A DNA stretch of 64,000 bases, taken from positions 186,001 through 250,000 of the forward strand of contig JASBTM010000003.1 in assembly GCA_030148425.1 (NCBI GenBank), given 5' to 3'. The notes beneath the pieces are model-generated. The model had not been told where the DNA came from and made no database searches. It worked only from the letters and a program-made list of their open reading frames with translations. The position numbers and the translations under genes are program-made. Positions 54,432 to 63,151 of the stretch are shown here, piece after piece (positions within the stretch are counted from its first letter, which is position 1; each line of letters begins with the position of its first letter). The stretch comes from Hyphomicrobium sp. Lineage in GTDB: Bacteria; Pseudomonadota; Alphaproteobacteria; Rhizobiales; Hyphomicrobiaceae.

Positions 54432-55136
54432 TTACTCCTTGAAGCGGTAGCCGACGCCATAAAGTGTTTCGATCACGTCGAAATCGTCATCGACCTGCTT
54501 GAACTTCTTGCGCAGCCGCTTGATGTGGCTGTCGATCGTGCGATCGTCCACATAAACCTGATCGTCGTAAGCGGCATCCATCAAGGCGTCGCGCGTCTTG
54601 ACGACGCCGGGGCGTGTCGCGAGTGCCTGCAAGATCAGGAATTCGGTGACTGTCAGCGTCACGCCCTTGTTGTCCCAATGGCAGGTGTGGCGCTCCGGAT
54701 CGAGCTTAAGTTTGCCGCGCTCGAGCACCCGCTTGGCTTCGTCCTCGGTCGTCGTGCCGTCTTTCGGCGACACGCGGCGGAGCACGGCCTTGACGCGCTC
54801 GACGATGAGGCGCTGTGAGAAGGGCTTCGCGATATAATCGTCGGCGCCCATCTTGAGGCCGAACAACTCGTCAATTTCCTCGTCTTTCGAGGTCAGGAAA
54901 ATGACTGGCATCGCCGACTGCTGGCGGACCCGGCGCAGGAGTTCCATGCCGTCCATGCGCGGCATCTTGATGTCAAAGATGCCAAGGTCGGCCGGTTCTT
55001 CGGTCAAGGCTTCGAGCGCAGAGACGCCGTCTCCGTAGGTGCGAACCTTGTACCCCTCGGCCTCCAGCGCCATCCGCAACGAGGTCAGGATGTTCCGCTC
55101 GTCATCGACGAGTGCGATGGTGCTCTTTTCCTTCAT
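54432..55136 (-). CDS. chvI: Response regulator ChvI
   Basis: A 234-residue OmpR-type regulator: receiver [13 protein letters not shown], phosphorylated Asp in [12 protein letters not shown], Lys in FLTSKDEE, followed by the winged-helix domain with [13 protein letters not shown] and [15 protein letters not shown]. The ATG at 55136 has AGAGGAAAAG upstream and gives [13 protein letters not shown], the family start; the ATG at 55205 does not. It lies divergent to pckA, a known position in rhizobia, so it may control that gene as well. Confidence 0.94.
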   Translation of the reverse strand: MKEKSTIALVDDERNILTSLRMALEAEGYKVRTYGDGVSALEALTEEPADLGIFDIKMPRMDGMELLRRVRQQSAMPVIFLTSKDEEIDELFGLKMGADDYIAKPFSQRLIVERVKAVLRRVSPKDGTTTEDEAKRVLERGKLKLDPERHTCHWDNKGVTLTVTEFLILQALATRPGVVKTRDALMDAAYDDQVYVDDRTIDSHIKRLRKKFKQVDDDFDVIETLYGVGYRFKE

Positions 55137-55600
55137 CTTTTCCTCTTCTGCCCCTCGGCCGCGGCGGGATGCGCACCGCGCCTCATCAGGCGCATATGGC
55201 GGCATGGTGTAGCAATTGTGGCGCTCCGTCCAATGGGCTCCGGAGGCTGAATACCACCTGAATAGGCGACCGAGCCCTCAACAGCAAGCAGAGGGCCCGA
55301 TTTCTATGCTCACAATTGCACATTTCCGCTTGTTTAGCGCATTTTCTCGAACCATGGTCCGTATGAAGACGAGTCCGCGGATTGTTTCGCGGTAACATCC
55401 TGTTACTGGATTTTGCGCATTCTTATCGCTTTCTAGGACCTTAGAATAGCTTGAGTTTTGGATCCCGGTTCGCCAACAGCGATAGGGACTGCGGAAGCGG
55501 CCATATTTGTGCGGCACAAAAAAGCGCGTCAGGCGTTCTTGGCTGTGCCGTTGAGATCGCATGCATTTCACCCCGGCGCTTTTCCTGAAGGCAACCATAG
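55137..55600. other. Divergent regulatory region between chvI and pckA
   Basis: The 464-base region has no gene I support. It contains the matching sequences GCAATTGTG (55212-55220) and CACAATTGC (55311-55319), which are exact reverse complements and each include the palindrome CAATTG, about 90 bases apart. A second AT-rich part (55310-55440) may hold the promoters. One frame on the minus strand (55278-55631) is not convincing. Confidence 0.5.
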
Positions 55601-57190
55601 ATGACCGAACTGTTCCCGACCCAGCCGTCACAGAAAGTCCACCGCAATCTTCGCGAACCGGAGTTGATGGAACTCATCATCCGGCGCGGCGAGGGCCGGC
55701 TGGCCGAGAGTGGAGCAGTCGCCGTCGAGACGGGGCAGCACACTGGCAGATCCGCCGAAGATAAATACATCGTCCGCGACGCTGCCACCGACGGCGCCAT
55801 TTGGTGGGACAACGCCAAGGAGATGTCGGAGGAGCAATTCGATCGATTGCTGGCCGACTTCGTCAGTTATGCGCGGCATAAGGAGATCTTCGTCCAGGAT
55901 CTCTATGCTGGCGCGGATGCGGAGCATCGGCTCAATACGCGCATCGTGACAGAGCATGCGTGGCAGTCGTTGTTCATTCGCCATCTTTTGCGACGACCAG
56001 ATGCAAGCGAGCTTAAAGATTTCGCCGCGGAATTCACCGTTGTCGATCTGCCGAGCTTTCGCGCCGCGCCGCTCTATCACGGCACGCGCAGCGAGACCGT
56101 CATTGCCTGCAATTTCACGAAGCGCATCGTCCTTATTGGCGGCACCAGCTATGCAGGCGAAATCAAGAAGAGCGTTTTCTCGTATTTGAATTATCTGCTG
56201 CCGATGAAGAACGTCATGCCGATGCACTGCTCGGCGAATGTTGGGAAAGATGGCGATTCTGCCGTGTTTTTCGGCCTTTCCGGCACGGGCAAGACGACGC
56301 TGTCCGCCGATCCCGCGCGCGAGCTTCTGGGCGACGACGAGCACGGATGGTCGGAGAAAGGTATCTTCAATTTCGAGGGTGGCTGCTATGCGAAAACCAT
56401 TCGCCTGTCGAAATCGGCGGAGCCGCAGATCTGGGCCGCGTCCAATCGCTTCGCGACGGTTCTAGAAAACGTTGTCATCGACCCGCAGACGCGCGTTCCA
56501 AACTTTGACGACAACCGTCTCGCGGAAAATTCGCGCTCGGCTTATCCGCTTGAGGCCATCGCGAACGCTAGCTCTACGGGGACGGCGGGCCATCCGAAGA
56601 ATATCGTGATGCTGACGGCGGATGCCTTCGGCGTTCTACCGCCGATTGCCAAGCTGACGCCGAGCCAGGCGATGTATCATTTCCTTTCGGGTTTCACGGC
56701 GAAGGTCGCGGGCACGGAAAAGGGCATGGGCGCGGAGCCGAAACCGACCTTCTCCACATGCTTCGGCGCGCCGTTCATGCCGCGCCATCCGAGCGTTTAC
56801 GGCAATCTCTTGCGCAAGCTTATCGCCGAGCACGGCGTCGACTGCTGGCTCGTCAACACAGGCTGGACGGGCGGCAAGTACGGCGAAGGCACGCGCATGC
56901 CTATCAAGGTAACGCGCGGGCTGCTCGACGCGGCGCTGACGGGCAAGCTCAAGACGCAACCGATGCGGATCGATCCGGTGTTCGGTTTCTCTGTCCCGGT
57001 AGCAATGGACGGCATTGACGAAGAGCTGCTTACCCCCCGCGAGACCTGGAGCGATCCGAAAGCTTACGACGCCATGGCGTCGAAGCTCGCGCAGATGTTC
57101 CACGACAACTTCGCGAAGTTCGCGGCGTATGTCGACGCCGACGTGATGAAGGCGAGCCCCGTCGTACATCCCGGCGTCGCAGCAGAATAG
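55601..57190 (+). CDS. pckA: Phosphoenolpyruvate carboxykinase (ATP)
   Basis: A 529-residue enzyme of gluconeogenesis that turns oxaloacetate into PEP. It has [14 protein letters not shown] near residue 46, [22 protein letters not shown], the kinase P-loop [14 protein letters not shown], and [15 protein letters not shown]. The ATG at 55601 gives [12 protein letters not shown]. It is divergent from chvI, as in many rhizobia where ChvI affects its expression; that link is inference here. Confidence 0.96.
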   Translation: MTELFPTQPSQKVHRNLREPELMELIIRRGEGRLAESGAVAVETGQHTGRSAEDKYIVRDAATDGAIWWDNAKEMSEEQFDRLLADFVSYARHKEIFVQDLYAGADAEHRLNTRIVTEHAWQSLFIRHLLRRPDASELKDFAAEFTVVDLPSFRAAPLYHGTRSETVIACNFTKRIVLIGGTSYAGEIKKSVFSYLNYLLPMKNVMPMHCSANVGKDGDSAVFFGLSGTGKTTLSADPARELLGDDEHGWSEKGIFNFEGGCYAKTIRLSKSAEPQIWAASNRFATVLENVVIDPQTRVPNFDDNRLAENSRSAYPLEAIANASSTGTAGHPKNIVMLTADAFGVLPPIAKLTPSQAMYHFLSGFTAKVAGTEKGMGAEPKPTFSTCFGAPFMPRHPSVYGNLLRKLIAEHGVDCWLVNTGWTGGKYGEGTRMPIKVTRGLLDAALTGKLKTQPMRIDPVFGFSVPVAMDGIDEELLTPRETWSDPKAYDAMASKLAQMFHDNFAKFAAYVDADVMKASPVVHPGVAAE

Positions 57191-57304
57191 CCCCGCTGCG
57201 TTCGAGGCATCCATCCGAAGCGGCGCTGTGCGTCGCCTCGGACGTTGATCATCGCGATCACTCTGCCTAGAAAGACGCGCCGGCTTAAACTGGAGCGTCA
57301 GACA

Positions 57305-57976
57305 ATGGGCACCCGTATTCCTTTCACCCGACCCGACGGAAAAGCCGCCGAGGGATATCTCTCGCTGGCCGGCAAGGCGAATGCGCCGGGTGTGGTCGTC
57401 ATTCAGGAATGGTGGGGTCTGCAGGAGCAGATCAAGGGCCTATGCGATCGCTTTGCCCTTCTCGGCTACGACGCGTTGGCTCCGGATCTCTACGCCGGGA
57501 CCGTCATTCCTTACCACGACAGCGATGCGGCGTTGCGCGAGATGCAGTCGCTCAATTTTCTCGATGCGTGCGATCAGCTGGTGCGTGGAGCGGCACAATT
57601 TCTGCTGAAGTCCAGCCCGAAAGTTGCGGTATCGGGATTCTGTATGGGTGGCGCGGTGACTGTGCTCGCTGCCGCACGCGTGCCTGAGTTCACCGCTGCG
57701 GTTTCGTTTTATGGCTTGCCGCCGGAAACGGTGGCGACGGCCGCGGATGTGAAAATCCCGCTGCAAGGACACTTCGCGAATAGCGATGACTTCATCACGC
57801 CGGAGAACGTCAACGCGTTCGAGGCGGGCCTCAAAGCCGCAGGCAAGACGTACGCGTTCTATCGTTACGATGCCAGCCACGCGTTCATGAACGAGCAGCG
57901 CTCCGTGCATGATCGTCACTGTGCGGAGCTTGCCTGGGACCGCACAAGCGCGTTCTTGAAGACACATATCGGATAA
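57305..57976 (+). CDS. Dienelactone hydrolase family protein
   Basis: A 223-residue alpha/beta hydrolase of the dienelactone hydrolase family. The catalytic triad is seen as Cys in GFCMGGAV, Asp in FANSDDFITP and His in SHAFMNEQ. Sequence QEWWGLQEQIKG near the start and LDACDQLVRGA are usual. Members act on lactones or esters from aromatic breakdown; no such genes are nearby, so the substrate is open. The start at 57305 has GGAG upstream. It is followed by a palindromic repeat unit. Confidence 0.9.
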   Translation: MGTRIPFTRPDGKAAEGYLSLAGKANAPGVVVIQEWWGLQEQIKGLCDRFALLGYDALAPDLYAGTVIPYHDSDAALREMQSLNFLDACDQLVRGAAQFLLKSSPKVAVSGFCMGGAVTVLAAARVPEFTAAVSFYGLPPETVATAADVKIPLQGHFANSDDFITPENVNAFEAGLKAAGKTYAFYRYDASHAFMNEQRSVHDRHCAELAWDRTSAFLKTHIG

Positions 57977-57986
57977 GGCATTGGTA

Positions 57987-58075
57987 CGTGATCCCGGTGC
58001 GGGCCGAGATCTGTCCAGGCCGAAAGTTGGCCCGAACATTTGCTTGGACGGATCCCCGCCTTCGCGGGGATGACG
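57987..58075. repeat. Palindromic repeat unit A (about 89 bp)
   Basis: It starts CGTGATCCCGG, has a left hairpin (imperfect), and a right hairpin ATCCCCGC-CTTC-GCGGGGAT (58052-58071), ending CGGGGATGACG. The ends are inverted copies of each other, as in the units at 62432 and 63049. It sits between the dienelactone hydrolase gene and pyrE. Confidence 0.75.
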
Positions 58076-58086
58076 GTGGACGAGCA

Positions 58087-58665
58087 CTAACTCCTGAAAT
58101 CGCTCAGCGTCAGCAGCGGCTCGAATTTGAAGCCAGCGGCTGCAAAAGCTTCGTCGGCGCCATCGAGGCGGTCGACGATGGTGATGACGCGGACGATGTC
58201 GGCCCCTGCTGCCTTCAGCGCGTCGGCGGCCTTTAACGCCGATCCGCCGGTCGTCGTTACGTCCTCGACGACGACAACCTTCTTGCCCGCCATGCTCTCG
58301 CCCTTAGCCAGCCCTTCGACGAGCGACTGCGTGCCGTGTTCTTTCGCCTGTTTGCGGACAAAAAACGCGGGGAGATTGCGCCCCTCGGTGAAGGCAACTG
58401 CGGCGACGCTTGAAGCAATCGGAACGGCGCCCATTTCGAGGCCCCCGATCAAGTCGGCGTCGACGCCTTGAAGCTGGTCCAAAATCAGCGATGCGACGAG
58501 ATAGGCACCCTCGCTGTCGAGCATCGTCGGCTTCATGTTGAAGTAAAACGTCGATGTTTTGCCGGATGCGAGCTTGAACTCCGGCCCCTCCTGGAAAGAT
58601 CGCGCCTTAATGAGATCGATGAGGCGTGCCCTACGGGCGCTGTGGTCAGCCGATTTTCCTGGCAT
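58087..58665 (-). CDS. pyrE: Orotate phosphoribosyltransferase
   Basis: The 192-residue enzyme joins orotate and PRPP in pyrimidine synthesis. LASGKTSTFYFNMKPT, then GGLEMGAVPIA, and the PRPP-binding VVVVEDVTTTGGSAL are present. The ATG at 58665 (MPGKSADHS) is used; the frame to 58746 adds residues that overlap the divergent glycosyltransferase gene and are unlikely. Its 3' end is 11 bases from repeat unit A. Confidence 0.94.
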   Translation of the reverse strand: MPGKSADHSARRARLIDLIKARSFQEGPEFKLASGKTSTFYFNMKPTMLDSEGAYLVASLILDQLQGVDADLIGGLEMGAVPIASSVAAVAFTEGRNLPAFFVRKQAKEHGTQSLVEGLAKGESMAGKKVVVVEDVTTTGGSALKAADALKAAGADIVRVITIVDRLDGADEAFAAAGFKFEPLLTLSDFRS

Positions 58666-58724
58666 GCGGACGTTGGCCCTTGCGTTTTTTCGTTCGGATG
58701 CGCAAACAGCCGACTTCCGAAAGC

Positions 58725-60494
58725 ATGTCAAGTTTCGAGGGAGCATTTGTGGTGGAGCGCCAGCGCACGTTGTGGAGCGGGTGGGCGGATTTGGCCGCCA
58801 AACCGTGGAAAGCCGTGTTGGCGCTCGCGGCGCTTTGCGCCATCGTCTATCTCCCAGGCATGCTGCGCCTGCCGGCCCTCGACCGCACTGAGGTGATCTG
58901 GTCCGAGACGACCCGCGACATGGTCGAGCGCGGCGACTGGACCGATCCCCGCTTTGGCAATGCCGTTCACCAATACCGCCCCATCGGGACGTTCTGGGCG
59001 CAGGGCGCGGCGCGCTGGATAGCGGGAGCCTCGCAAGACCGGAATATCGTCATCTATCGCATTCCGTCGTTTCTTGCGGTGATGCTGGCGGTGCTGGCCC
59101 TGTTTTGGCTCAGTCGCGGACTGGTCGGAGCGGAGACGGCGCTTGTTGCGTCGGCGCTTTTCGCGGTGGCGCCGCTGACGATACTCGTTTCGCAACTTGC
59201 CATCGCCGAAGGGCTATCGCTCTTTCCTGCGACGGTCGCGATGCTGGCGCTGGTGCGCATATATACGAATGACAAGGAGCCGATCGGCACGGTGGTGCTG
59301 TTCTGGATCGCGCTCGGCTTCGGTATTCTGATCAACGCGCTCCTGGTTCCCATTCTCGTTCTGGCGACCATCATCGCGCTTTACATTTTCGATCGCGACT
59401 GGACGTGGCTGAAGCGCCTGAAGCCGCTCATTGGCGCCCCGATTGCGCTAGTGCTCGGCGCGCCGTGGATTCTGGTGCGCATCCATCAGGATGGAACCGC
59501 GTTCTCGGATATGAGCGTTCGGGAATTTCTCGGCGCGCTCGGCGGCGCGCAGGACATGAAGCTTCGCGCGTTTCCCGGCACTTTCATTCTCGCGCTGCTG
59601 CTCGGATTTATTCCCGGTACTATGCTCGTCGGCACGGCGTTCAAGCGGTTTTGGGCGGAGCGCGACCAGCGTCTTCCTCGCTTTCTGCTCGCCTGGGTGA
59701 TCGGATATCTCGTCTATCTCGAAGTGCTGTCGTCCAAGCCCGGCACGTACATGGTGCAGACGATGTTTCCGGCGCTTGCGCTTGGCGTCGCGATCATGGT
59801 CACGCGCGAACACGGAGAAGGCAAAAAACCGGAATGGAGCGGATTCTGGATCTGGCCGACGGCGCTTTGCGCGTTGCCGCTTGCGGTGTTTGCAGCGGTC
59901 TATCTTTTCGTCGGGCAGCTTCCGAGCATTATTGCGCTTCTGCTTATCGCGCTCGTCGCCTGTCTTTTCATCTGGACGGGACAACTCGGGCGCGAAGGGC
60001 AACTCAGGCGCTGGGCGGCGGTCGGTTCAGCCGCAGTTGGCCTTTTCGGCTTGACGCTTCTGGGCGTCGTTTTTCCGAGTGCCGAGAAGATCTGGCCGGC
60101 ACAAATGATTGCGAGGGCGATTGAGGCGTGTCCCAAGGATGGGGCGCTGCTCGTCGGATTTCGCGAGCCGTCAGGGCGGTTCCTGCTCGCCATACCGCCC
60201 GAGCGGCAGACGCCTGAGGCCCTTGCCGCGAATGCGACGGCGAAGACGCCGGTGCTCTCGATCGTCGAAGACCGCTGGGCGAAGCGGACCAACTGGACCC
60301 TGCAATCACAATCGCAGGACCGCCTACCGCAACCCACGGCGTGCGTCTCCGTCTATAACGTTATGCGCGGCTGCCCATTGTATTTCCGAATTTATTCTCC
60401 CAATCCGGCAGAGCCATGCACCGTTCCGTCCGAGTTTAAATGCTCGGAGAAAACGGCGCCTATCGGCTTTGAAAAGTCAGGGAACTGCGACTAG
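58725..60494 (+). CDS. GT39-like membrane glycosyltransferase
   Basis: A 589-residue protein with about a dozen membrane segments, the layout of polyprenyl-phosphate-dependent glycosyltransferases (ArnT/GT39). LDRTEVIWSETTRDMVERGDW has the acidic residues of the first external loop and NAVHQYRPIGTFWAQ follows. The C-terminal 140 residues are a soluble domain with several cysteines. It probably adds a sugar to lipid A or another envelope component. ATG 58725 (MSSFEGAFV) is preferred; ATG 58698 is possible. Its 5' end is 59 bases from the divergent pyrE. Confidence 0.8.
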   Translation: MSSFEGAFVVERQRTLWSGWADLAAKPWKAVLALAALCAIVYLPGMLRLPALDRTEVIWSETTRDMVERGDWTDPRFGNAVHQYRPIGTFWAQGAARWIAGASQDRNIVIYRIPSFLAVMLAVLALFWLSRGLVGAETALVASALFAVAPLTILVSQLAIAEGLSLFPATVAMLALVRIYTNDKEPIGTVVLFWIALGFGILINALLVPILVLATIIALYIFDRDWTWLKRLKPLIGAPIALVLGAPWILVRIHQDGTAFSDMSVREFLGALGGAQDMKLRAFPGTFILALLLGFIPGTMLVGTAFKRFWAERDQRLPRFLLAWVIGYLVYLEVLSSKPGTYMVQTMFPALALGVAIMVTREHGEGKKPEWSGFWIWPTALCALPLAVFAAVYLFVGQLPSIIALLLIALVACLFIWTGQLGREGQLRRWAAVGSAAVGLFGLTLLGVVFPSAEKIWPAQMIARAIEACPKDGALLVGFREPSGRFLLAIPPERQTPEALAANATAKTPVLSIVEDRWAKRTNWTLQSQSQDRLPQPTACVSVYNVMRGCPLYFRIYSPNPAEPCTVPSEFKCSEKTAPIGFEKSGNCD

Positions 60495-60567
60495 CGCAGG
60501 GCGGCCCCCTACGCAGCGGGCGGTCCAGTGCTATATAAAGCGAAATCACGCAAAGGATCACGGTCAC

Positions 60568-61299
60568 ATGTTCAATCCCGAACGTCCGCCCGAAATCGTC
60601 GCGCAGCGTTGGCTCAACTCCGATGGCAAGCGCACGCTGAAGGCTGAGAAGGGTAAAGTCGTCGTCGTCGCGATCTGGCAGCTTGTCTGCCCCGGCTCGC
60701 AGAAGTTCGGCCTACCGCAGGCGATGCGATTGCGTGGCGCGTTCGAAGAAGGCGAAGTGACGGTGTTCGGGCTCCACATGGCGTTCGAGCGTCTCGACGA
60801 GCAGACGCCGGAGAAGGTTGAAGCGTATCTTAGCGAGAACGGCATCACCATTCCCGTGGCGCTCGACAAGCCGAACGGCGACGGTCTGCCGGAGACGATG
60901 AAGGCTTACGAGCTGCAGGGTACGCCCGCGCTGCTTCTGTTCGACAGGCAGGGCCGCCTGCGCCGCCACTACCTCGGCGCGGTCGACGATTTCCGGCTCG
61001 GCGCGGAAGTGATGGCGCTGCTGATCGAAGACAAGGACAGCCCGCGCGAGATGTCGATTGCGCTTGAGCGCAAGCTGGCGGCGGCGCTGGTCGATCCGGA
61101 AGCGCATCATCACGATCATGGCGACGGGTGTGGCTGCGGCCACGATCACAGTCACGATCATGACCATGGGCATGATCACGCGCACCATCATCACGATCAT
61201 GACCATCATCACCACGGCCATGATCATGACCACGATCACGGTGCGAACATCGCACATGGTCTGCCGGGGCACGTCCACGGACCTGACTGCAAGCACTAG
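60568..61299 (+). CDS. Thioredoxin-fold protein with long His-rich tail
   Basis: The 243-residue protein has a TlpA/redoxin-like N-terminal domain (about residues 1-160): VVVVAIWQLVCPGSQKFGLPQ with one active-site Cys (C-P-G-S rather than C-x2-C), then the cis-Pro region LQGTPALLLFDRQGRLRRHYLG. From about residue 180 it becomes a run of His, Asp and Gly with a CGCG pair, ending GPDCKH. Such tails bind zinc, nickel or copper. No signal peptide is seen, so it is probably cytoplasmic. It may store a metal or protect against it; not proven. ATG 60568 follows AAAGGA. Confidence 0.8.
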   Translation: MFNPERPPEIVAQRWLNSDGKRTLKAEKGKVVVVAIWQLVCPGSQKFGLPQAMRLRGAFEEGEVTVFGLHMAFERLDEQTPEKVEAYLSENGITIPVALDKPNGDGLPETMKAYELQGTPALLLFDRQGRLRRHYLGAVDDFRLGAEVMALLIEDKDSPREMSIALERKLAAALVDPEAHHHDHGDGCGCGHDHSHDHDHGHDHAHHHHDHDHHHHGHDHDHDHGANIAHGLPGHVHGPDCKH

Positions 61300-61450
61300 T
61301 CTTTAATCGGCGTTGGCTAAAACCCGGTGCGGGAGCCGGCCGCCAACGCCGGACCCGTGCTTTTCGCGTTGCTGGCCAAGTGTGATCTTCATCCGGCCAC
61401 CCGAATCAGGGTTCTCTCCGCCCTACAAGTCGAAGGCGGAGACGAAGCTG

Positions 61451-62413
61451 ATGGTCGAGCGGGTGAAGTCTTTGGGCGCGGCCTACTCCGCTAAGCGGGG
61501 CAAAGCGGTTGCGTCGGACGGACAGCGCACCAAATCTCGTGCCGGCGGCCGGGGCGCCGCAGGCGAGCCGCCAGCGCCAGACAAGAGAGTCATCGCACTC
61601 GTCTACGATTTCGACGGCACGCTGTCGCCGCGGCCGATGCAGGAATATGCCTTCCTGCCGAAGCTCGGCATCGAGCCGAAGGAATTCTGGGCCGAGTGCG
61701 CGCGCGTCTCGAAGGCCGAGCGCGCCGACGTGCTCATCACCTACATGCACCTCATGTACAAGAAGGCGAAAGAGAAGGGCGTCCGCGTTGACCGCGCCGA
61801 TCTCGTCGCGCAGGGAAAGACCGTCGAGCTCTATCCGGGCGTCGAGGCTTGGTTCGACGCGATGCATGCTTACGTGAAAAAGCGCTCGGGCGACGAGGGC
61901 ATCACGGTGAAGCATTACCTCGTGTCGTCGGGTCTGACGGAGATCATTGAGGGCACAAAGATCTACCGGCATTTCGCCAACGTCTTCGCGAGCGAATACT
62001 GGTTCGACGCCTACGATCTACCGTTTCCGAAGCGAGTGATTTCAGACACCGGCAAGACGCAGTTTCTGTTTCGCATCAACAAGGGCATCGAGGACTTGGG
62101 GCAGAGCATTAATCTGCACATGCCCGAGGACGAGCGGCCTATTCCGTTCTCGAACTTCATCTACTTCGGTGATGGCGATACGGACGTGCCGTCAATGGCG
62201 CTCCTGAAGAAGAACGGCGGCCACGCGATCGCGGTGCATGGGCCGGATGAAAACGCGACGAAGTGCGTCGAGCTTTTCAAGGCGGGACGCTGCGATTTCT
62301 ACGCGACTGCGGACTATCGGAAGGGATCGGACTTGTGGAAGCGGACGTGCCTGCTTCTGGATCGTATCATTGCGGATGTGAAAGTGAAGGAAGAGGCGAG
62401 GGGGTTGGGGTAA
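61451..62413 (+). CDS. HAD-superfamily phosphatase
   Basis: The 320-residue protein has a variable basic N-terminus of about 45 residues, then VYDFDGTLSPRPMQEYAF (motif I, nucleophile Asp), YLVSSGLTEIIEGTKIY with the motif II Ser, and YFGDGDTDVPSMALLKKNGG (motif IV). This is the order of HAD-IB enzymes related to phosphoserine phosphatase; the substrate is unknown. ATG at 61451 (MVERVKSLG) with GGAGA upstream is chosen over 61313, which adds a low-quality leader. Confidence 0.85.
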   Translation: MVERVKSLGAAYSAKRGKAVASDGQRTKSRAGGRGAAGEPPAPDKRVIALVYDFDGTLSPRPMQEYAFLPKLGIEPKEFWAECARVSKAERADVLITYMHLMYKKAKEKGVRVDRADLVAQGKTVELYPGVEAWFDAMHAYVKKRSGDEGITVKHYLVSSGLTEIIEGTKIYRHFANVFASEYWFDAYDLPFPKRVISDTGKTQFLFRINKGIEDLGQSINLHMPEDERPIPFSNFIYFGDGDTDVPSMALLKKNGGHAIAVHGPDENATKCVELFKAGRCDFYATADYRKGSDLWKRTCLLLDRIIADVKVKEEARGLG

Positions 62414-62431
62414 CGCCCGAGCGTAAATTCA

Positions 62432-62521
62432 CGTCATCCCGGCGCAGGCCGGGATCTGCCCGGGCTCGAGTTTTGCGAGGACTTTGTGCTTGGACGGATC
62501 CCCGCCTTCGCGGGGATGACG
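62432..62521. repeat. Palindromic repeat unit B (90 bp)
   Basis: CGTCATCCCGG at the left and CGGGGATGACG at the right are inverted copies of each other. Inside are two hairpins: ATCCCGGC-GCAG-GCCGGGAT (62436-62455) and ATCCCCGC-CTTC-GCGGGGAT (62498-62517), separated by about 42 bases. It is the best short copy of the family in this window. Confidence 0.85.
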
Positions 62522-62646
62522 TTTGTGGGGGATGCTAATTTTTTCCCAGCATCCCGGCGCGGGATAGGATTTATCCTGGTGCATATATTGAGGAACGGTT
62601 CAGTTCGCGGGATGGCGTATCGGCTGGATGTCCGTAAGATTGAGCC

Positions 62647-63021
62647 ATGAAGCAGCCCTGCGTCTATATTCTGGCCCGTAAGCCATACGGCACACTGTAC
62701 GTCGGCGTGACGAGCGATCTGGCCCATCGTATCGCGCAGCACGAGCAGGGTCTCATCGAAGGTTTCACGAAGAAATATGAGATCAAGACTCTCGTCTATT
62801 ACGAAATGCATGCTGCGATGGACGTCGCTATCGCGCGAGAGAAAGGGCTAAAGCGTTGGCGCCGGGAATGGAAGTATCGGCTTATCGAACAAATGAATCC
62901 AGAGTGGCGAAACCTGTTCGAGCCGAGCTCCGGAGAGATTGCTTTTGGTTCAGTCGATAATCCGAATTTGGATTTCGACCCAATTCCCGATTTGGACGGA
63001 TCCCCGCCTTCGCGGGGATGA
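62647..63021 (+). CDS. GIY-YIG nuclease domain protein
   Basis: A 124-residue single-domain nuclease. VYILARKPYGTLYVGVTSDLAHRIAQH has the GIY-YIG-type start (here YIL and YVG), with the catalytic Arg in the following helix, and IAREKGLKRWRREWKYRLIEQ and NPEWRNLF give the usual Glu/Lys residues; it is of the small UPF0213/YhbQ-like type. The last ten codons are made by a palindromic repeat, giving DLDGSPPSRG. Its promoter is not obvious. Such proteins are often found beside palindromic repeats, but no role has been settled that I know of. Confidence 0.9.
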   Translation: MKQPCVYILARKPYGTLYVGVTSDLAHRIAQHEQGLIEGFTKKYEIKTLVYYEMHAAMDVAIAREKGLKRWRREWKYRLIEQMNPEWRNLFEPSSGEIAFGSVDNPNLDFDPIPDLDGSPPSRG

Positions 63022-63023
63022 CG
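62992..63023. repeat. Right-end hairpin within the 3' end of the GIY-YIG gene
   Basis: TTGGACGG leads into ATCCCCGC-CTTC-GCGGGGAT (63000-63019), then GACG. It is identical in the core to the right ends of units A and B, and includes the stop codon of the nuclease gene. Confidence 0.85.
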
Positions 63024-63048
63024 TTTGTGGGGACGCCAACTTTTATCC

Positions 63049-63141
63049 CGTCATCCCGGCGTAGGCCGGGATCTGTCCAGGCTTGATTTTTGGCGATGAA
63101 TTTCGCGGCTTGGACAAATTCCGGTCTTCGACCAGATGACG
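63049..63141. repeat. Palindromic repeat unit C (93 bp, right end decayed)
   Basis: It begins CGTCATCCCGG with hairpin ATCCCGGC-GTAG-GCCGGGAT (63053-63072), then CTGTCCAGGC as in unit A. The right half (TTGGACAAATTCC ... CCAGATGACG) keeps the ends but has lost most pairing. Confidence 0.7.
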
Positions 63142-63151
63142 CTATCGATGC

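Larger units (their letters stand above)
62549..63023. mobile_element. Candidate long unit: hairpin - GIY-YIG nuclease gene - hairpin
   Basis: A degenerate left hairpin (CATCCCGGCGCGGGAT, 62550-62565) precedes the GIY-YIG gene, and a perfect right hairpin (63000-63019) ends within it. The order of hairpins and the terminal sequence match the short units on both sides (62432-62521 and 63049-63141), and the spacers after units B and this one are alike (GACGTTTGTGGGG ... TTTT ... CCC). So this looks like the same repeat unit with a nuclease gene in the middle. Movement is inferred, not shown. Confidence 0.5.

Noticed and set aside
55278-55631. 117-codon minus frame between chvI and pckA
   Set aside because: It overlaps the pckA start, has no ribosome-binding site and no family features.
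61090-61260. His/Asp codon repeats as a DNA microsatellite without coding role
   Set aside because: They are in frame with a good thioredoxin-fold domain, with no frameshift, and end in a plausible C-terminus, so they encode a true His-rich tail.
62432-63141. CRISPR array
   Set aside because: The repeats are long palindromic units with variable spacing and one gene inside, not short evenly spaced direct repeats.
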